This document shows positions 48,720-57,663 of a stretch of DNA of 64,000 nucleotides, in pieces; position 1 is the stretch's first letter; the number at the start of each line of letters is the position of its first letter. The position numbers were made by a program, and so were the translations under genes. The DNA comes from Hippopus hippopus (taxonomy: Eukaryota; Mollusca; Bivalvia; Cardiida; Cardiidae), in the NCBI GenBank assembly GCA_946811185.2, contig OX328096.1, forward strand, positions 70,989,345 to 71,053,344, written 5' to 3'. The notes under the pieces are model-generated. The model was given only the letters and a program-made list of their open reading frames with translations. It searched no databases and had not been told where the DNA came from.

Positions 48720-49270
48720 TTCTAAAAGAAAGATAGAACTTTCGTGGTAGATGGTTAGTCCTGAAATGGACTGTTGGGTTAGCTCTGAAAAGAGCTGTGA
48801 CAATTTGAAGAAATGACAACTTGAAGATAGAACTTTCGTCTGACAGCTTGAAGATAAAACTTTCGTCTGACATCTTGAAGATAGAACTTTCGTGGTAGAT
48901 GGTTAGTCCTGAAAAGGACTGTTGGGTTAGCTCTGAAAAGAGCTGTGACAATTTGAAGAAATGACAACTTGAAGATAGAACTTTCGTCTAACAGCTTGAA
49001 GGTAGAACTTTCGTCTGACATCTTGAAGATAGAACTTTCGTGGTAGATGGTTAGTCCTGAAAAGGACTGTTGGGTTAGCTCTGAAAAGAGCTGTGACAAT
49101 TTGAAGAAATGACAACTTGAAGATAGAACTTTCGTCTAACAGCTTGAAGGTAGAACTTTCGTCTGACAATTTGAAGAAATGACAATTTGAAGAAAAGATA
49201 GAACTTACGTCTGACAATTTGAAGAAAGGTAGATCTTCCGTGGTAGATGGTTAGCCCTGAAAAGGGCTGT
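48720..49270 (-). repeat. Tandem histone-like stem-loop array, left arm
   Basis: About three 148-bp units, each with two stem-loops on the minus strand, AGCTCT-TTTC-AGAGCT and AGTCCT-TTTC-AGGACT (for example 49077-49092 and 49053-49068), each followed by AACCCA or AACCA and CACGAAAG. Overlapping open frames of 60-110 codons here are translations of the repeat and are not called as genes. Confidence 0.8.
49253..49268 (-). terminator. Histone-type 3' stem-loop of the left 78-residue gene
   Basis: Minus strand: AGCCCT-TTTC-AGGGCT, then AACCATCTACCACGGAAG. Same position and sequence as 61682-61697 in the other arm. Confidence 0.78.
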
Positions 49271-49312
49271 TGGGGTGTCCCTAAAAGGGACCTGGTTTTG
49301 GAGGTTGTGTTT

Positions 49313-49549
49313 TTAAGCACAACCTCCAACCTTCCTGCATGCTGGACAGCTACTCGCAGCCCGCCTCCTTATCCTTTTTAGCTGCTGCTCGTCCAAGTTG
49401 TATTGAAGTGAGAACGGTGGCTTGTTGTCACTATCCCAGCACTCGGTCTGGGGCACGACGAACTCCTTCTTTTTACCGTCCATCTTATTTTCTTTTGTCG
49501 ATAGCTGGGCAAGCCCGCTGAAACTCATGTCTCGAAGTGCACATTCCAT
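49313..49549 (-). CDS. 78-residue Polinton arm protein, left copy
   Basis: Begins MECALRDMSFSGLAQL at 49549 and ends in SSCPACRKVGGCA. It is identical in every residue to the right-arm copy at 61401-61637. It is charged, with an internal basic helix (QLKRIRRRAA) and a Cys-rich tail (CPAC...GC) that could bind one metal ion with partners. The function is unknown. The promoter has TATAAA about 55 bp upstream of the ATG and a TGACGTCA site at 49640-49647. The stop codon lies inside a 10-bp inverted repeat. Confidence 0.75.
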   Translation of the reverse strand: MECALRDMSFSGLAQLSTKENKMDGKKKEFVVPQTECWDSDNKPPFSLQYNLDEQQLKRIRRRAASSCPACRKVGGCA

Positions 49550-49555
49550 TTTTGT

Positions 49556-49860
49556 TGTAAGTCGGAGAGATGAATGATGTGCGGGAAAATAACGCTGGGT
49601 TTTTTATAGCTTTACAGGAGGATTGAACTAGTTGACCCATGACGTCATTTTCTCCTATGTTTTTCCCGCGTCGGCGTTTCATGCTGTTTTGGCTCCAAAT
49701 TAATGTTATCCAATCAGATTCAGCGTTTTATTTCTAATACTAAATGTTTTATTGTTGACCAACCCATGGGTTTGTTACATTTTCTTGTTCGGGGATTTTA
49801 TTGTTGACCAATCCGTGGGTTTGTTATATTTTCTTGTTCGGGTTAGAAAAAACTAGAGTT
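49556..49860 (-). promoter_or_regulatory. Polinton promoter cassette, left arm, outer
   Basis: On the minus strand: two direct copies of AAGAAAATGTAACAAACCC..GG.TTGGTCAACAATAAAA, a GATTGG (CCAAT) site, CGCCGACGCGGGAAAAA, TGACGTCA (49640-49647), then TATAAA about 35 bp on. Same order as at 61097-61347. Confidence 0.75.
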
Positions 49861-49977
49861 TAACTAAGCTATGACTTTTTTGATTATGAGGCTTCTGACA
49901 AAATGAAAAGAAAGATGTTTATTTTAGATAGCTAGTCCTGAAAAGAGTTGCTTTTTTTGTACAGAATGCACTTTTTT

Positions 49978-50118
49978 TTATCCCCCTCTCTTTCTTTTGA
50001 TTGATTCCATTTTATTTAGCATTTGCATCGGATGTTCAATTTCATGTCTGATATATCTGAAACGTTCTCTTTCTTCTAACCAGAAGAGCAATAAGAGAAA
50101 AAATGTTAATCCAAACAT
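49978..50118 (-). CDS. 46-residue membrane-anchor protein, left copy
   Basis: Starts MFGLTFFLLLLFWLEERER: one short hydrophobic segment at the N-terminus followed by a charged helix and a basic end (KRKRGG). The same frame is present at 60833-60973. It is too short for a database family by eye. In this arm the sequence upstream is the cassette that drives the 88-residue gene in the right arm, because of the 1,676-bp deletion, so this copy has a swapped promoter. Confidence 0.6.
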   Translation of the reverse strand: MFGLTFFLLLLFWLEERERFRYIRHEIEHPMQMLNKMESIKRKRGG

Positions 50119-50129
50119 TGTGCGATACT

Positions 50130-50450
50130 GGGTCAGGTTTTACGAAAGTTAATGGTGAATGTATGAAAAATAACGCAGGGGTTTATACGTTTAAGGAGGA
50201 TTGAAATTTTTTAAAGAGCTCGGACCTGGCAGAAAGCACATACATTTTTTCCATGCTACGTTTCATGCTGTTTTGGCTCCAAATTAATGTTATCCAATCA
50301 GATTCACCGTTGTTTTTTCTAATACTAATTGTTTTATTGTTGACCAACCCGTGGGTTTGTTACATTTTCTTGTTCGGGGGATTTTATTGTTGCCCAATCC
50401 ATAGGTTTGTTACATTTTCTTTTTCGGGTAAGAAAAAACTAGAGTTTAAC
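50130..50450 (-). promoter_or_regulatory. Polinton promoter cassette, left arm, inner (hybrid)
   Basis: Contains the paired 40-bp repeats with TTGGTCAACAATAAAA and the GATTGG site, then AATCCTCCTTAAACGTATAAA (as split minus-strand words), matching 58840-59110. At the word TTATTTTTCATACATTCACC it switches to the leader of the 46-residue gene. A 66-codon open frame here is not a gene. Confidence 0.7.
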
Positions 50451-50539
50451 TAACAGTTATGAGACGTTGTATGGAAAAAATGTAACCAGAACAAGTCTTT
50501 TTTGGGGAAAAAACAGAATGAAGAACTCTATTGTTTTTT

Positions 50540-50960
50540 TAACTTTTATTTATTGAACTTTTATTTACTGAACAGAACTAAACATTGAAACATTTTTTTG
50601 CAATGCATCATAAAAAAATTTCTTGACAATGAAAAAAATTTCTTGACAATGAAAAAAAATCACAATGAAACATTTTTTTTGCAATGCATCATAAAAAAAT
50701 TTCTTGACAATGAAAAAACATTTTCTTAACAATGAAAAAAATCACAAGCAAACATTTTTTTGCAATGCATCATAAAAAAATTTCTTGACAATGAAAAAAC
50801 ATTTTCTTAACAATGAAAAATCGCACTGAAATATTTTTTCACAATGAATTATTCACAACGAATTAATCGCAATGAATTAATCACAATGAATTATTTTTTC
50901 GCAACGAATTATTTTACAATGAATTAATCGCAAAAAAACAGTATATAACAAATTTTATGC
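50540..50960 (-). repeat. AT-rich tandem repeat and poly(A) signals, left arm
   Basis: Repeats of TTTTCATTGTCAAGAAA and TTTTATGATGCATTGCAAAA (minus-strand sense), followed by AATAAA signals on the minus strand near 50546-50576. It forms the 3' flank of the gene at 51000-51662 and is mirrored at 58325-58735. Confidence 0.8.
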
Positions 50961-50999
50961 AATGTAAATTCGCAAACACCACGAGTTTCATATTTGTTT

Positions 51000-51662
51000 T
51001 CATATTCCTACCGTTTTGTTGTTTTTTCTTGGTTGTTTTCGTTCTGTCTTTGGTTTTTTCGGGATCTTGAAATCAACGTGATTGTCAATGTTTTTCCCGT
51101 ATTTGCCCTGCCCTGTCAATATTGGTATAGTTGGTTTTTGATCAACTCGCTGCTTCTTGTGGAGATGGTTACCATCTTCCTCAGATTTCCGCTTTGTTGT
51201 TTTTCTTGGTTGTTTTTCCTTTGGTTGATTTTTCTTTGGTTGATTTTTCTTCACAACACTTACGATAGAGTCCACTAAGTTGTGAAGATTGGATTTATCA
51301 AACTCGAACTCCACAGGAATCTTCACAGGAGTTGTTGAAATGAGCTGATCCTGTTGATGTAGTACCTCGATATTTCTACTGAGCTGATCAGTACTTGCGG
51401 TTAAAGTTTTAATTTCCTCCAAATGTCTGTTTAAAATCTCCATCTGATCTATGATTCGGATCATCATGCTATCTTGTTTCAAATTTAGCTGCTTTACCTC
51501 TTCATAAATGTTGTCAAACACTGTCGCTGGAATGATGGTTGTCGAATTTAACTCCGGTGGTGGATTGATAATTGTCGAATTCATAACTGATGAAAGAACG
51601 TCTCCATTGTTTTCCACTGATGGAAAATCGTCCAAGCTGATTTCATCTAAGTTGTGCTTCAT
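51000..51662 (-). CDS. Polinton coiled-coil protein with basic tail, 220 residues
   Basis: I take the ATG at 51662 (MKHNLDEISLDDF); the open frame extends upstream to a GTG only, through the TATA-proximal leader. Residues about 45-110 look like a coiled coil (EEVKQLNLKQDSMMIRII, then ILNRHLEEIKTL). The C-terminal third is very basic (KKNQPKKNQPKEKQPRK), so nucleic-acid binding is plausible. The TATA box is TTTATA at 51755-51760 (plus strand), with a leader that resembles that of the gene at 59187. The stop TGA lies within the inverted arm, so the arm boundary cuts the end of this gene. The family is unknown. Confidence 0.7.
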   Translation of the reverse strand: MKHNLDEISLDDFPSVENNGDVLSSVMNSTIINPPPELNSTTIIPATVFDNIYEEVKQLNLKQDSMMIRIIDQMEILNRHLEEIKTLTASTDQLSRNIEVLHQQDQLISTTPVKIPVEFEFDKSNLHNLVDSIVSVVKKNQPKKNQPKEKQPRKTTKRKSEEDGNHLHKKQRVDQKPTIPILTGQGKYGKNIDNHVDFKIPKKPKTERKQPRKNNKTVGI

Positions 51663-51879
51663 ATTGTAACTGACTCTGAATATTGATACTGCTTCCGAAG
51701 TGATCGTTAGCTGAGAATCAAAGAAATGGTGAATATATGAAAATAACACCGAGCTTTATACGTTTACAGAGGATTGAAATTTTTAAAGAGGACGGACCTG
51801 GCGGAAAGCACCGGTATTGTACTGTGTGACACCGAATTAGGAGTGGTAAAAAACACCGATATAACCGTCGATTTGATTG

Positions 51880-51975
51880 CACAATGTTAATGAAACGCCG
51901 ACGCGGGAAAAAACATAGGAGAAAATGACGTCATGAGTCATCTAGTTCAATCCTTCTGTAAAGCTATAAAGCCCA
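51880..51975 (+). promoter_or_regulatory. Promoter of the zinc-ribbon gene
   Basis: AAACGCCGACGCGGGAAAA, TGACGTCA at 51926-51933 and TATAAA at 51965-51970, followed 40 bp later by the ATG at 52010. Same module as in the arms but without the paired 40-bp repeats. Confidence 0.75.
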
Positions 51976-52009
51976 GCGATAATTTACATGAAATCATATT
52001 TGTTCCAGA

Positions 52010-52216
52010 ATGGATCGAATTCTTGTATGTCCTCACTGTGCAAACAGATGTCTGATAGAGTGTGGGAAATGTTTTTCCATACTCGAGTATCTTGGGCAGA
52101 AGCATAACTGTCCAGATACAGATGAAGGATTTTATGATGATGATGAAGGTTCGACGATTTACTGCGAACATTGTGGATGTGAAATCATCCCAGTAGATCG
52201 GGCGGTAGAATCGTAG
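52010..52216 (+). CDS. 68-residue double zinc-ribbon-like protein
   Basis: Begins MDRILVCPHCANRCLIECGKC and ends with IYCEHCGCEIIPVDRAVES. Two CXXC pairs (CPHC and CEHC) with further Cys (CLIEC, GKC) and one His could bind one or two zinc ions. An acidic stretch (DEGFYDDDEGS) separates them. It may be a transcription or ssDNA-binding factor, but no family is recognised. The gene has its own CRE/TATA promoter and a histone-type stem-loop 33 bp after the stop. Confidence 0.75.
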   Translation: MDRILVCPHCANRCLIECGKCFSILEYLGQKHNCPDTDEGFYDDDEGSTIYCEHCGCEIIPVDRAVES

Positions 52217-52248
52217 AGCTGGATGTCAATGTGAGATCCTTCAAAAAA

Positions 52249-52264
52249 AGCCCTTTTCAGGGCT
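52249..52264 (+). terminator. Histone-type 3' stem-loop of the zinc-ribbon gene
   Basis: AGCCCT-TTTC-AGGGCT, a 6-bp stem and 4-base loop, followed by AACCATTTAGCACGAAAT. Compare the metazoan histone stem-loop (6-bp stem with a G-C second pair, UUUC loop, ACCCA tail, then a CAAGAAAGA-like element). Confidence 0.8.
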
Positions 52265-52526
52265 AACCATTTAGCACGAAATATCTTTCTTCTCAAATTG
52301 TCAAAAGTAAAAAGACTTATAGTCATAACTAGAAAAAAGTCAAAAGTAAGAAGTAATTATTTTTTATATTTTTATTTCAAAAAAAGAACTTATGTACAAT
52401 GAAAAAATCAAATCATGAACTGTAAAGACAAAAAAATAAATGAACTGTAAAAGACAAAAATGAATGAAAAAAATCAAGTCAGTCTTTTTTGTTTATAATC
52501 AATATTGTATTGAAATCTTTTTTCAC

Positions 52527-53377
52527 TCAGTATGTTTTTTTCTTTTTCTTTGAGATGTCAGATTCACATTTGGTTTTACGTTTTCTTTTCCTATCGTTGT
52601 TTTTTAATTCCACATCTGGACAGATTTTGTCCTCATGTTTTGTTGATTTGTAAAAGAAATAGTTCTTTGTTACTCGTTTTTTCTTCTTTTCGATGTTTTG
52701 CTGTTTTTCCTTTCCGTACGAACAACCCGGTTCTGCAGAAAATTCGTTGTTTTTTAGATCCAAAGTTTGTTGATTTCTTAGATTATCGTCTGTAGATATT
52801 TTTTTCTCTGTCTGTTCTGCTATTTTGCAGATTTCTGAATCGCTGTTAGCCGCTGTGTCGCTCTGCCTGTCTACGGTCTGAGTTTCAACCGATGAGGATA
52901 TAGCTTGTGGTGAACTTTTTTCCATGTATTTTCACTGCAGAATGAATTTAGTGTCCCGACGAATTTCATATCTTTGAAACCACCAACGTTGTAAAATGAT
53001 GGTGAAATCTCAATGTCGTGACTGTGTGGATTCACGTAGACAAAAACAATTGTACCTAGCTGATTTTCTTTTTCTGAACATTCTTTGGCCCAATGTCCTG
53101 CTTCGTTGCATGTGAAACAAATATTTGTTCTCACACCATTCGCACCATATCGTTTGTCAATCATCGCTTGATCCAAAACTCTGTAGCTGGTAGTACGGTA
53201 AACATCTTTTTCTTCTAAATGTTGCTGGGATAAAAATGATCCCACATAGTTTCCGATATGTTTAACATTATACTTTGATGGTATATTGCTGATCTCATAA
53301 TCGTGGGTGTATGGATTAACATACAGATACACCCTCTTACTAAGTGGTGATGTATTTTGCAGCTTTAACTCACTCAT
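52527..53377 (-). CDS. Zinc-knuckle protein with overlapping -1 frame extension
   Basis: The first frame, 53377-52871 (168 residues), starts MSELKLQNTS. It has two copies of a YVNP(Y/H)(T/S)HD(Y/I)EIS motif (near residues 20 and 113) around one CCHC knuckle CFTCNEAGHWAKEC, and is likely nucleic-acid binding. A second frame, 52925-52527 (132 residues, MEKSSPQAIS...), overlaps it by 55 bp in the -1 frame. It encodes a disordered tail ending in basic runs (DRKRKRKTK). The overlap begins at TGGAAAAAAG, where a -1 slip could join them; separate initiation at the ATG of the second frame is also possible. AATAAA on the minus strand at 52376-52371 would end the message. Confidence 0.72.
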
Positions 53378-53470
53378 ATTTTTTATCAGCTGTACTGTCT
53401 GAGATCGAGTAGGAGAATGAATAGATTTTCACAACTAACGGCTTATTTATACACTGTTACAACGGAGAGG

Positions 53471-53533
53471 CTATATAAATTGCTAGTTTTTTCTCACTTC
53501 TGCATTATTGTCTTTTCACTCAGAGCTAAAACA
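53471..53533 (+). promoter_or_regulatory. TATA box and leader of the polymerase gene
   Basis: CTATATAAATTG at 53471-53482 lies about 50 bp before the ATG at 53534. The open frame to its left up to 53417 contains this TATA box, so the upstream start is unlikely to be used. The divergent zinc-knuckle gene starts at 53377, so the two share a 157-bp promoter region. Confidence 0.7.
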
Positions 53534-56071
53534 ATGGGTAAAAGAAAAAGAATAATAACCTATTCAGACAGTGAAAGTGACGACGAGGTGTTTCCACCAA
53601 CAAAAAAGAAAAAAACTAGACCTTTGAAAGAAGAAAGTGACGATGAGGTGTTTCCACCAATAAAAAAGAAAAAAACTAAACCGTTGAAAGAAGAAAGTGA
53701 CAATGAGGTGATTCCACCAACAAAAAAGAAAAAAACTAAACCGTTGAAAGAAGAAAATGATAGCGACGATGAAAGTACCAACTCTAACTTAGACATGAAA
53801 AGTCTATATGATTTAACAGAAAAGGGTAATAAGAAGTCAAGAAAATTTAAAACAGAATCACATGTGCTGATGCTGAGTTTTAAGAAATTTGAAGAATTAA
53901 CACCTCAGAGACTCCTTGGATTATTTGACGATGTTACCCGTGAAATCATTCGAAAGTTAAATGCTAACCCTACGGACATGATTAGGATTACCATCAATCA
54001 TCCTTCGTTGGAAATAGGAATCCATATTCCTTTTTTAGCTGCAGACCAGTTACAAGGTGAAACTATGCTGAATGAAATTGAACGAGTTTTACAATCGAAT
54101 ACAGATTTCGTCTTGAACGATGGATTCATGACATTTGACATCACACATACAATACCACCAAGTGGTAGCGGAAAAACAAAATATAGATCGTCAGAATTAG
54201 ATTCAAAGTTTTTTGCCCAGAAGAAGCAATCTATTATTCAAATTGACAATCATGACCAACTATGTTTTGCAAGAGCTGTTGTTGTGGGAATTTGCTACAG
54301 TGAACGTGAAAACACCGAAGTATGGAATAGAAAATGGGATCGTATTCGTCGTTCAAACCGCCCTCTTCAAAAGACTGAAGCTGAGAAATTGTTACATGAA
54401 GCTGGAGTTTCACCAACACAACCTATAGGAATTGATGAATACAAAAAAATTCAAGCATTCTTGTATGAAAAAGGCTATGTCATTAAAGTTCATCAACAGC
54501 ATTCAAAAGTGGAAAAAATATTTAAACATCCAGAAGTGAAAACCAATAGTAAGATCATACATTTGTACTTTCATCGAAACCATTATGACTACATTAAATC
54601 TATCAAAGGTTTTCTTAGTTGTACATATTATTGTGAGTTCTGTGATGTGGGTTACCCTCACCGGGAAAGTCATGCTTGTTCAAAAATCTGTAAAGGTTGT
54701 TATCGCCAAGGAAAATGTGCATCAGAATCAAAAGAATATGTTTGCAGTGTTTGCAGTAGACGATTTTTTAGTGCTGAATGTTTTGAAAATCACAGAAATG
54801 TTCAAGGTAAAGAAAAGAAATCCATTTGTGAATTAGTGAAACTCTGTTCGAAATGCGGTGCACAATATCTTGTCAGAAAGAAAAATCATGTTTGCAATGG
54901 AAAGAAAAGATGTCATATCTGTAAGAGAATTGTTAACTTTTCTCACCAATGCTATATTCAACCTTACCAAAGTAAGTTGAACCATGACAGCGATGACAAG
55001 ACGAGTTCTTCTGTAGTCAAAAAACCACAGTTTATTTTCTTTGATTTTGAATGCAAACAAGACACAGGTGTACACATCCCAAATTATTGTATCGCACACA
55101 GAGCGTGTGATGAATGTATCGATAAATCACTTGAATTTCATTGTTCTACATGCAGTGAATTTGAAGAGGGTAGGGAAGTTATTTTTCAAGGTGAAAAAAC
55201 TTTGAGTCAATTTTGCAACTGGCTCTTTTCAAAACATCATAAAGGGGTTACGGCTATTGCCCATAATTTCAAAGGCTATGACGGGCAGTTCATTCTTGAC
55301 TATATTGTCAAAGTTGGGTTAAAACTTCCAAAATTGATCATGAATGGAAACAATATTATGAAGTTAGAACTGAATGATGTACGTCTGATCGATTCTTTCA
55401 ATTTCATGAGTTTTGGTTTGGCAAAATTCCCAGCCACCTTTGGTCTTCAAGAAATGAAAAAAGGTTACTTTCCTCACTGGGCGAATACAGATGAATTTTG
55501 GAGTTACATCGGACCCTACTTGGATATGTCTTATTACAAGCCCGACTCAATGTCTGAAGAGGCTAGGTCGAAATTTATAGTTTGGTATAATGACAAAGTT
55601 CGAAATGGTGAGGAATTCAATTTTCAGAAGGAGATGGAAATGTACTGTAGGTCAGACGTTGATATCCTCAGACGAGGATGTGCTGAATTCAGAAAGCTGT
55701 TTATCGAACAGGGCGGTATTTGTCCATTTTTAGAGGCGATTACCATCGCAGATGCCTGTAACAAGGTGTGGCGAAGCAAATATTTACCAGAAAATCAAAT
55801 AGCTATCATTTCAAGTAAAGACTCATCCAGACGTCGCTTTTCTATGAAAGCGATACGATGGGTTCAAAGCGTTGCTCAGGAAAAAGGTATTAATATTCAG
55901 CATGCAAAAAATGGTGGTGAAGCTCAAATCGGGAAATATAGTGTAGATGGTTTTCACCATCAATCAAACACTGTTTATGAATTTCTTGGGGATTTGTATC
56001 ATGGTTGTCCTGTATGCTATACAGATCGAAAACAGATCAATCCTATTAATGGAAAACCCATGTCTGAATAA
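53534..56071 (+). CDS. Protein-primed family B DNA polymerase, N-terminal part (ends at an in-frame stop)
   Basis: From the ATG at 53534 (MGKRKRIITYSDSE) this part has 845 residues. Three tandem 23-residue units (69 bp each, 53569-53775) alternate acidic words and KKKKT(R/K)P, probable nuclear localisation signals. Next comes an OTU-protease-like region (NHDQLCFARAV, later HRNHYDYI). A Cys/His-rich zinc region follows (about residues 365-480; CEFCDVGY, CSVCSRRF, CSKCGAQ, CHICKR). The 3'-5' exonuclease has Exo I FFDFECK, Exo II AHNFKGYDGQF and Exo III YCRSDVDIL. It ends at TAA 56069-56071 inside a linker conserved in Polinton polymerases. The same frame continues open at once. Confidence 0.92.
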   Translation: MGKRKRIITYSDSESDDEVFPPTKKKKTRPLKEESDDEVFPPIKKKKTKPLKEESDNEVIPPTKKKKTKPLKEENDSDDESTNSNLDMKSLYDLTEKGNKKSRKFKTESHVLMLSFKKFEELTPQRLLGLFDDVTREIIRKLNANPTDMIRITINHPSLEIGIHIPFLAADQLQGETMLNEIERVLQSNTDFVLNDGFMTFDITHTIPPSGSGKTKYRSSELDSKFFAQKKQSIIQIDNHDQLCFARAVVVGICYSERENTEVWNRKWDRIRRSNRPLQKTEAEKLLHEAGVSPTQPIGIDEYKKIQAFLYEKGYVIKVHQQHSKVEKIFKHPEVKTNSKIIHLYFHRNHYDYIKSIKGFLSCTYYCEFCDVGYPHRESHACSKICKGCYRQGKCASESKEYVCSVCSRRFFSAECFENHRNVQGKEKKSICELVKLCSKCGAQYLVRKKNHVCNGKKRCHICKRIVNFSHQCYIQPYQSKLNHDSDDKTSSSVVKKPQFIFFDFECKQDTGVHIPNYCIAHRACDECIDKSLEFHCSTCSEFEEGREVIFQGEKTLSQFCNWLFSKHHKGVTAIAHNFKGYDGQFILDYIVKVGLKLPKLIMNGNNIMKLELNDVRLIDSFNFMSFGLAKFPATFGLQEMKKGYFPHWANTDEFWSYIGPYLDMSYYKPDSMSEEARSKFIVWYNDKVRNGEEFNFQKEMEMYCRSDVDILRRGCAEFRKLFIEQGGICPFLEAITIADACNKVWRSKYLPENQIAIISSKDSSRRRFSMKAIRWVQSVAQEKGINIQHAKNGGEAQIGKYSVDGFHHQSNTVYEFLGDLYHGCPVCYTDRKQINPINGKPMSE

Positions 56072-57583
56072 TACGAACGTACTTTTGAACGTATAGCAGA
56101 TATCGAAGATATGGGATATAATGTAGTGTACATTTGGGAACACGAATTTGATGCTAAGATGAAGGATAAAGAGTACAAAAAACTCATTGAAAAGTTATAT
56201 CCACATTGGGACCCTATCGATCCGAGGGATGGTTTGTCCGGGGGAAGATGTAATGCAATAAAAATTGGATATGATGTTGATGAAAAAACCAAAAAGGAAA
56301 TCAAGTACATCGATATCTGTTCTCTATACCCTTATGTTTGTAAACACAAATCCTATCCTGTAGGTCAGCCAAAAATTTTGTCTGCTGAGAATATTGATAT
56401 GAACAATATTCGCCAATATGAGGGATTAATCAAATGCAAAGTTTTGCCTCCAACTGATTTGTTTCACCCCGTTCTCCCAGTTCACTGTAACAACAAAATG
56501 ATGTTTCCCCTCTGTATGAAATGTGCAGAAGAAAGCTCAAACATTTGTAGACATGGTAAAGAAGAGAGGGCTTTGGTCGGAACTTGGGTTACTTTTGAAT
56601 TATTCAAGGCTCTTGACTGTGGTTATCGATTATTGCAAGTGTATGAAATTTGGCATTTCAATTCTGTGTCAGATCAGTTCTTTAAACATTATGTGGACAA
56701 TTTCTTGAAAATTAAGCAAGAAGCCAGTGGTTATCCAGATTGCTGTCAATCAGACTCAGAAAAAGATCAGTTCGTTTGTGAATATGAGAAGGCAGAAGGT
56801 GTTCGTCTTGATCCAAGTTGTATTCAAAGAAATCCTGGGAGAAGATCATTTGCTAAGATTATGTTGAACTGTCTTTGGGGAAAATTAGCTCAGCGTGAAA
56901 AAATGACCCAGACGGAATACATCAGTGATCCGTCTAAATATTTTGAATTAGTCACCAATCCCAATTTCATTGTAAAGCATGTAGAAATCTTTGATGAGAA
57001 CTGTTCATTCATCTTGGTTAACTATGAATCAAAGTTGGAACATATTGACACTCATGCTACAGCCAATGTGGTAGTAGGTTCTTACGTAACAGCTTATGCA
57101 AGGTTGGAATTGTACAGCGTTCTTGAAAAGTTAAAAGATAGAGTTCTGTATTTCGATACAGATAGTTGTATGTACATTCACGACCCCGAATTATGGAATC
57201 CCCCTATTATTAACAGCCGGTTAGGAAAATGGACTGATGAAGAGCCTACTTGTAAAATTACTCAATTCAGAGGACTTGGACCTAAGATTTATGCTTACAA
57301 AATGAAAACAAAAGATGGAAAAGAGATAAGCAAATGTAAAGTAAAGGGGATTACTCTGGATTACAATACAAAACAGGTGGTAAATTTCGATACATATTCG
57401 AAATGTGCTTTGGATCGTACAGTAGAAATCAAAATTCACTATGATTGTAAAATTAAAAGACACAGAGATAGAACGGTTACCAGTGAACCACAAACAAAAA
57501 CGTTTCGTTCTGTATACACCAAGAGAGTCATTGTAAATGGTACTGATACTGTACCCTATGGTTATAAAAGCTTGAGAAAATAA
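56072..57583 (+). CDS. Protein-primed DNA polymerase, C-terminal part (polymerase domain)
   Basis: This is in the same frame as the preceding part, separated only by one TAA; the first ATG is at 56111. Motif A is IDICSLYPYVC, motif B is FAKIMLNCLWGKLA and motif C is VLYFDTDSCMYI with the two catalytic Asp. GPKIYAYK fits the KxY motif. The palm and the TPR-type inserts expected of protein-primed enzymes account for the length. The catalytic residues are intact, and there is no other stop or frameshift from 53534 to 57583. The split therefore looks like one recent nonsense change, a base-calling error or a readthrough site. It would copy the element from a protein primer at its ends. Confidence 0.92.
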   Translation, partial: YERTFERIADIEDMGYNVVYIWEHEFDAKMKDKEYKKLIEKLYPHWDPIDPRDGLSGGRCNAIKIGYDVDEKTKKEIKYIDICSLYPYVCKHKSYPVGQPKILSAENIDMNNIRQYEGLIKCKVLPPTDLFHPVLPVHCNNKMMFPLCMKCAEESSNICRHGKEERALVGTWVTFELFKALDCGYRLLQVYEIWHFNSVSDQFFKHYVDNFLKIKQEASGYPDCCQSDSEKDQFVCEYEKAEGVRLDPSCIQRNPGRRSFAKIMLNCLWGKLAQREKMTQTEYISDPSKYFELVTNPNFIVKHVEIFDENCSFILVNYESKLEHIDTHATANVVVGSYVTAYARLELYSVLEKLKDRVLYFDTDSCMYIHDPELWNPPIINSRLGKWTDEEPTCKITQFRGLGPKIYAYKMKTKDGKEISKCKVKGITLDYNTKQVVNFDTYSKCALDRTVEIKIHYDCKIKRHRDRTVTSEPQTKTFRSVYTKRVIVNGTDTVPYGYKSLRK

Positions 57584-57663
57584 TTTCATATCACATTGTT
57601 GTGTACCAATCACTCAAAGTAAGTCGGGGAAAAATATTAGCAACTGTTCAAAAAATAACAATC

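Larger units (their letters stand above)
48139..51008 (-). repeat. Left inverted arm of the Polinton
   Basis: From the tip inward it has a terminal palindrome (48158-48192), about three copies of a 64-bp repeat (48470-48680), three copies of a 148-bp stem-loop array, the 78-residue gene, a promoter cassette, the 46-residue gene, a second cassette, and an AT-rich array (50560-50950). Similarity to the right arm reaches to about 51008, inside the 3' end of the next gene. It lacks 1,676 bp present in the right arm (59125-60800). Confidence 0.88.

Noticed and set aside
48625..49329. Several overlapping open frames of 84-108 codons in the left Polinton arm
   Set aside because: They translate the 148-bp stem-loop array; successive frames are shifted copies of the same words and no promoter or unique start precedes them.
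53417..53533. Upstream extension of the polymerase frame (39 more residues)
   Set aside because: The stretch contains the TATA box and the region shared with the divergent gene; a start at 53534 fits the promoter distance and the basic N-terminus.
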